A stretch of 64,000 bases of DNA from Manihot esculenta (taxonomy: Eukaryota; Streptophyta; Magnoliopsida; Malpighiales; Euphorbiaceae), in NCBI RefSeq assembly GCF_001659605.2, contig NC_035168.2, forward strand, positions 11,697,759-11,761,758. The letters run 5' to 3'. The first letter of the stretch is position 1. Each line of letters opens with the position of its first letter. A model generated the notes under the pieces. That model saw nothing but the letters and a program-made list of their open reading frames with translations, did not search any database and was not told the DNA's origin. The position numbers and the translations under genes were made by a program. Of the stretch, positions 61,187 to 64,000 are shown piece after piece.

Positions 61187-62289
61187 AATTCAGTGTAATG
61201 TATTTCAAAACATAAAATTAGAAACGTTTTATAATAAAAAATAATTTTTAATCTTACTAAATTCATCTGAAAGATAACAATAAAATTTATTATCTTATTT
61301 TTTTAAATCTATCTACTGATTTAGCAACGATTTGAATTTTTAATAATTTTATTAATAAATTAAATATTTTAATTATTTAATTTCTAATTTACCAATCAAT
61401 TTTAATACCAGTGAATTTCAAATTCATTAGTATATTTAATAATAAATTTAATTTCTATTTGTTTCATGACAAATAATTTATATTTAAAAAATATTTTTCA
61501 TAAAAACTATTTTAAAAAAATATTTTTTATAAAAAATATTTTCAAAATGAATTAACTTATTTTTTATTATTTAATTTTAATTTAAAAAATAAAATTTATT
61601 AAAAGTTTATACGAAAACTTTACTAAATATGTTAAAAGTGCGGAAAAGGAAGTCAATGAGCTTTATGTCAATGATCAAAATTTGTTTACAAATTTATTAC
61701 AAATGAATTTTTATTAAATTACTTATAAAAAAATCCATGATAATTTGGGTTTTATTTTCTTTTCTTTGCAGAATTTTATTTTCGCAAAAAAATTATTCTT
61801 ATTCATTCATATCATCTTTGAACAGAAGTAGACAATTGTCTATGCTGATATTGTCTCATTATTGAAAAGAATTGTGTTGTATTTATTTTTTACTAACTTG
61901 TGAATGAACTATTAAATTTTCTATAAAATGTACATATAAATAGAAAATTTTTATTTGTTTCCCTCAAATCAAATTTGAGTAGAAATTTTTAATTTTTTTT
62001 TATATTTGTATTTTTTTATTGGAAAAAATATTTTATATTTATTTTTTACCTCTTGTGTATGAACTTTTAATTTTTTTTTCGTAAAAAAAATACATATATA
62101 TATATATTATTTATTTGTGGAATTCGCTTTGTATCGTAATTACGTGTGATTAAAGAAAATATTAATAAAATTAAATGCAGAGATTCCTTAGGGAAGGAGT
62201 TATTATTCTTATAAGCCAAAAAATTGCTTAAAGAATGAGAATTGCTGCGGCGGCGCCAATTAACGCCCACAATTTCATGATACAATAGG
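61187..62289. other. AT-rich intergenic DNA, no gene seen
   Basis: T/A-rich throughout, with a short CGGCGGCGCC patch near 62,247. No supported gene. Confidence 0.5.
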
Positions 62290-62743
62290 AATGAGCAATA
62301 TTCGGTTCAAATTAAAAAAATCGATCAAATTGAACTGATTTAAAAATTTAATTTATTTTTTATATATTTCAGTTCAGTTCGATTTTTAATTTTAAAAATT
62401 TTAGTTATTTTGGTTCGGTTCGGTTTTGATCAGAAAAAAATCGAAAAAACCGAACCGAACCGATTAGTGATAATAATATGTTTTTTCAATAATATAGAGA
62501 AATTAAATCATATTAAAATTAAAATATTTTAATTAAATTTTAAAATATTAAAAATAAAGTGTAAAAAAATTATTAAAAATTAAAATCGATCAAACCGAAC
62601 TGAATCGAACCGAATCAGACCGATTCGATTAGGTTTCTGACCAAAATCAGTTCGGTTCGATTTTTATAAACACTAAAATTTCAGTTTTTTATTTATTCGA
62701 TTCGGTTCGATTTTAAACCGAACCGACCGAATGCTCACCCCTA
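62290..62743 (-). mobile_element. Foldback/MITE-like element, copy 3 (inverted)
   Basis: About 454 bp. It reads as the reverse complement of copy 2, ending CGAATGCTCACCCCT, with the same AT-rich middle. Confidence 0.7.
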
Positions 62744-63505
62744 ATCAGCCTCTCAAAATATAATAAAACCATTAATTAATCATTCTCATTTTTTAATTTA
62801 TAATAACTTACTGTATAATATTTGGTTTTGTTAATAAATTGGTCTTTACTATTGACTTGTTTTCAATTTAATACAATTTCGTCTTTCTAATTATTTTATT
62901 AAAATATCTAATAAAACTTAATAATTAGTTTCAAATTAACTTAGGCCAAGATCTGCACAATACATATAATCTAAAACTCGAAATAATTTAATTGTTAACA
63001 TATTGTATTGTATTAATAAAAAAAATTATTTAAAAATTATTTTACATTATAGTCTATACTTTTATAAAAAAAAATATATATTTATAATAACGCATTTTAA
63101 ATGAATAATTACTTTTGAAGAGTAGAAAAATAAAATTTATATAATCTAATATAATTACTTTTGACGATACATAATCATAAATATACAATTTTAGTTACAA
63201 TTTATTTAAAATTATAAATATTCAACAAAATATAACTTTAAAATAAATTTTCATTGGAAACAGTTTTTGTTTTTTAAAAGAATAAATAAATTGGTTGAGA
63301 TAAAAATTTAAAAAAAATAAAGTATTATACTTATATCTTATAAGTCCTGATATTACATATTTCATGCAGTAATTGAGTCAATTCATGCAGCTCCTTTCAA
63401 AAAAAAAGAATTCATGCTTTAGGGATTTGAAATTTTAGGGATTAAAATTATAATTTTATTTATAATATAATTTTTAGAGATCATACAATAAAAACTAGTC
63501 CCCAA
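62744..63505. other. AT-rich intergenic DNA, no gene seen
   Basis: No reading frame, RNA gene or clear repeat. Confidence 0.5.
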
Positions 63506-63627
63506 TAGTTACCATATCAGTTATTTGTAATTCCTTTTTTCTTTATTTATTTTGGAGGATACTCAGTAGTTATCATATCAGTTATTTGTAATTCCTTTTT
63601 TCTTTATTTGTTTTGGAGGATGAGTTC
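63506..63627. repeat. Tandem duplication, 61-bp period
   Basis: Two near-identical copies sharing ATATCAGTTATTTGTAATTC (first G of GTTATT at 63520 and 63581). Confidence 0.85.
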
Positions 63628-63738
63628 TCTTGAAACATATTGATTTCTCCTTCTACCTAAGTCATTTTGTTTTTAAAATTTTTTACGAGGTGACTAGTTG
63701 GCTACTAACGAGAACTAAGCCCAGCTGGCTACTATAAA

Positions 63739-64000
63739 TAGGGGTGAGTATTTGGTCGTTTAGTTTAAAATTGAACCGAACTGAATAAATTGAAAAGCAA
63801 AAGTTTAGTATTTGTGAAAGTTAAACCAATTTTGGACAGAAACTGATTTGAATCTTACCGATCTAATTCAGTTAAATTCGATTTGGTTTGATCGGTTGAA
63901 TTTTTTAATAGACTTTTTATTTTTACACATTATTTTTAGTATTTTAAAATTTAATTGAAGTATTTCAACTTTAGTTATAATCTAATCTCTCTATATTATC
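63739..64000 (+). mobile_element. Foldback/MITE-like element, copy 4, cut by window end
   Basis: Starts AGGGGTGAGTATTTGGTCG and follows the left half of copy 2 with many changes. The right half lies outside the window. Confidence 0.6.

Overview
This is a nuclear genome window from a dicot plant. Six protein genes sit widely spaced in AT-rich DNA full of long terminal repeat (LTR) retrotransposons. Protein similarity recalled from memory suggests a rosid; I would guess Euphorbiaceae (Manihot, Hevea or a relative), but that is inference.

Layout. 1-16,255 is a stack of nested retrotransposons. An old, decayed Tat-like Ty3/gypsy element on the minus strand is split by a complete Athila-like element (503-11332, LTRs 503-2237 and 9621-11332, target duplication GCTTT). 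The gag of that Athila is itself split by a solo LTR (3417-5655, duplication ACAAC). A second solo LTR of the same family splits the Tat-like pol (12655-14987, duplication AGCGC). 16,857-18,944 is an intronless PPR-SMR chloroplast gene (SVR7 type). 20.9-28.4 kb holds a CACTA-like end and two decayed gypsy gag remnants, one followed by a 58-bp tandem array. 29,023-32,803 (minus) is a ten-exon MAP70-type microtubule-associated protein gene with one GC-AG intron. 33-43 kb is AT-rich DNA with an old LTR/primer-site remnant, a possible retroposon tail and two copies of a foldback-like element. 43-50 kb is the gene-richest part: a small two-helix membrane protein (+), a TPK1-type two-pore potassium channel (-) and a nuclear Ycf33/DUF565-like plastid protein (+). 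50.5-52.6 kb is another Tat-like remnant with a related 70-bp tandem array. A LINE endonuclease fragment lies near 54.5 kb, a small conserved plant gene at 56,476-56,805, a third solo LTR at 58,879-61,181 (duplication ATTTT), and two more foldback-like copies end the window.

The genes do not form an operon or an evident pathway. Two encode plastid proteins, one a probable vacuolar channel and one a cytoskeletal protein. I found no tRNA, rRNA or CRISPR array. The best leads are the reconstructable insertion order, solo LTRs that carry clustered GCC-box-like palindromes beside their TATA boxes, an Athila copy that lacks reverse transcriptase yet keeps a long open frame across the gap, and a Tat-like family with large internal deletions and homologous 3' tandem arrays of different period. 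I see no convincing new multi-gene biological system.
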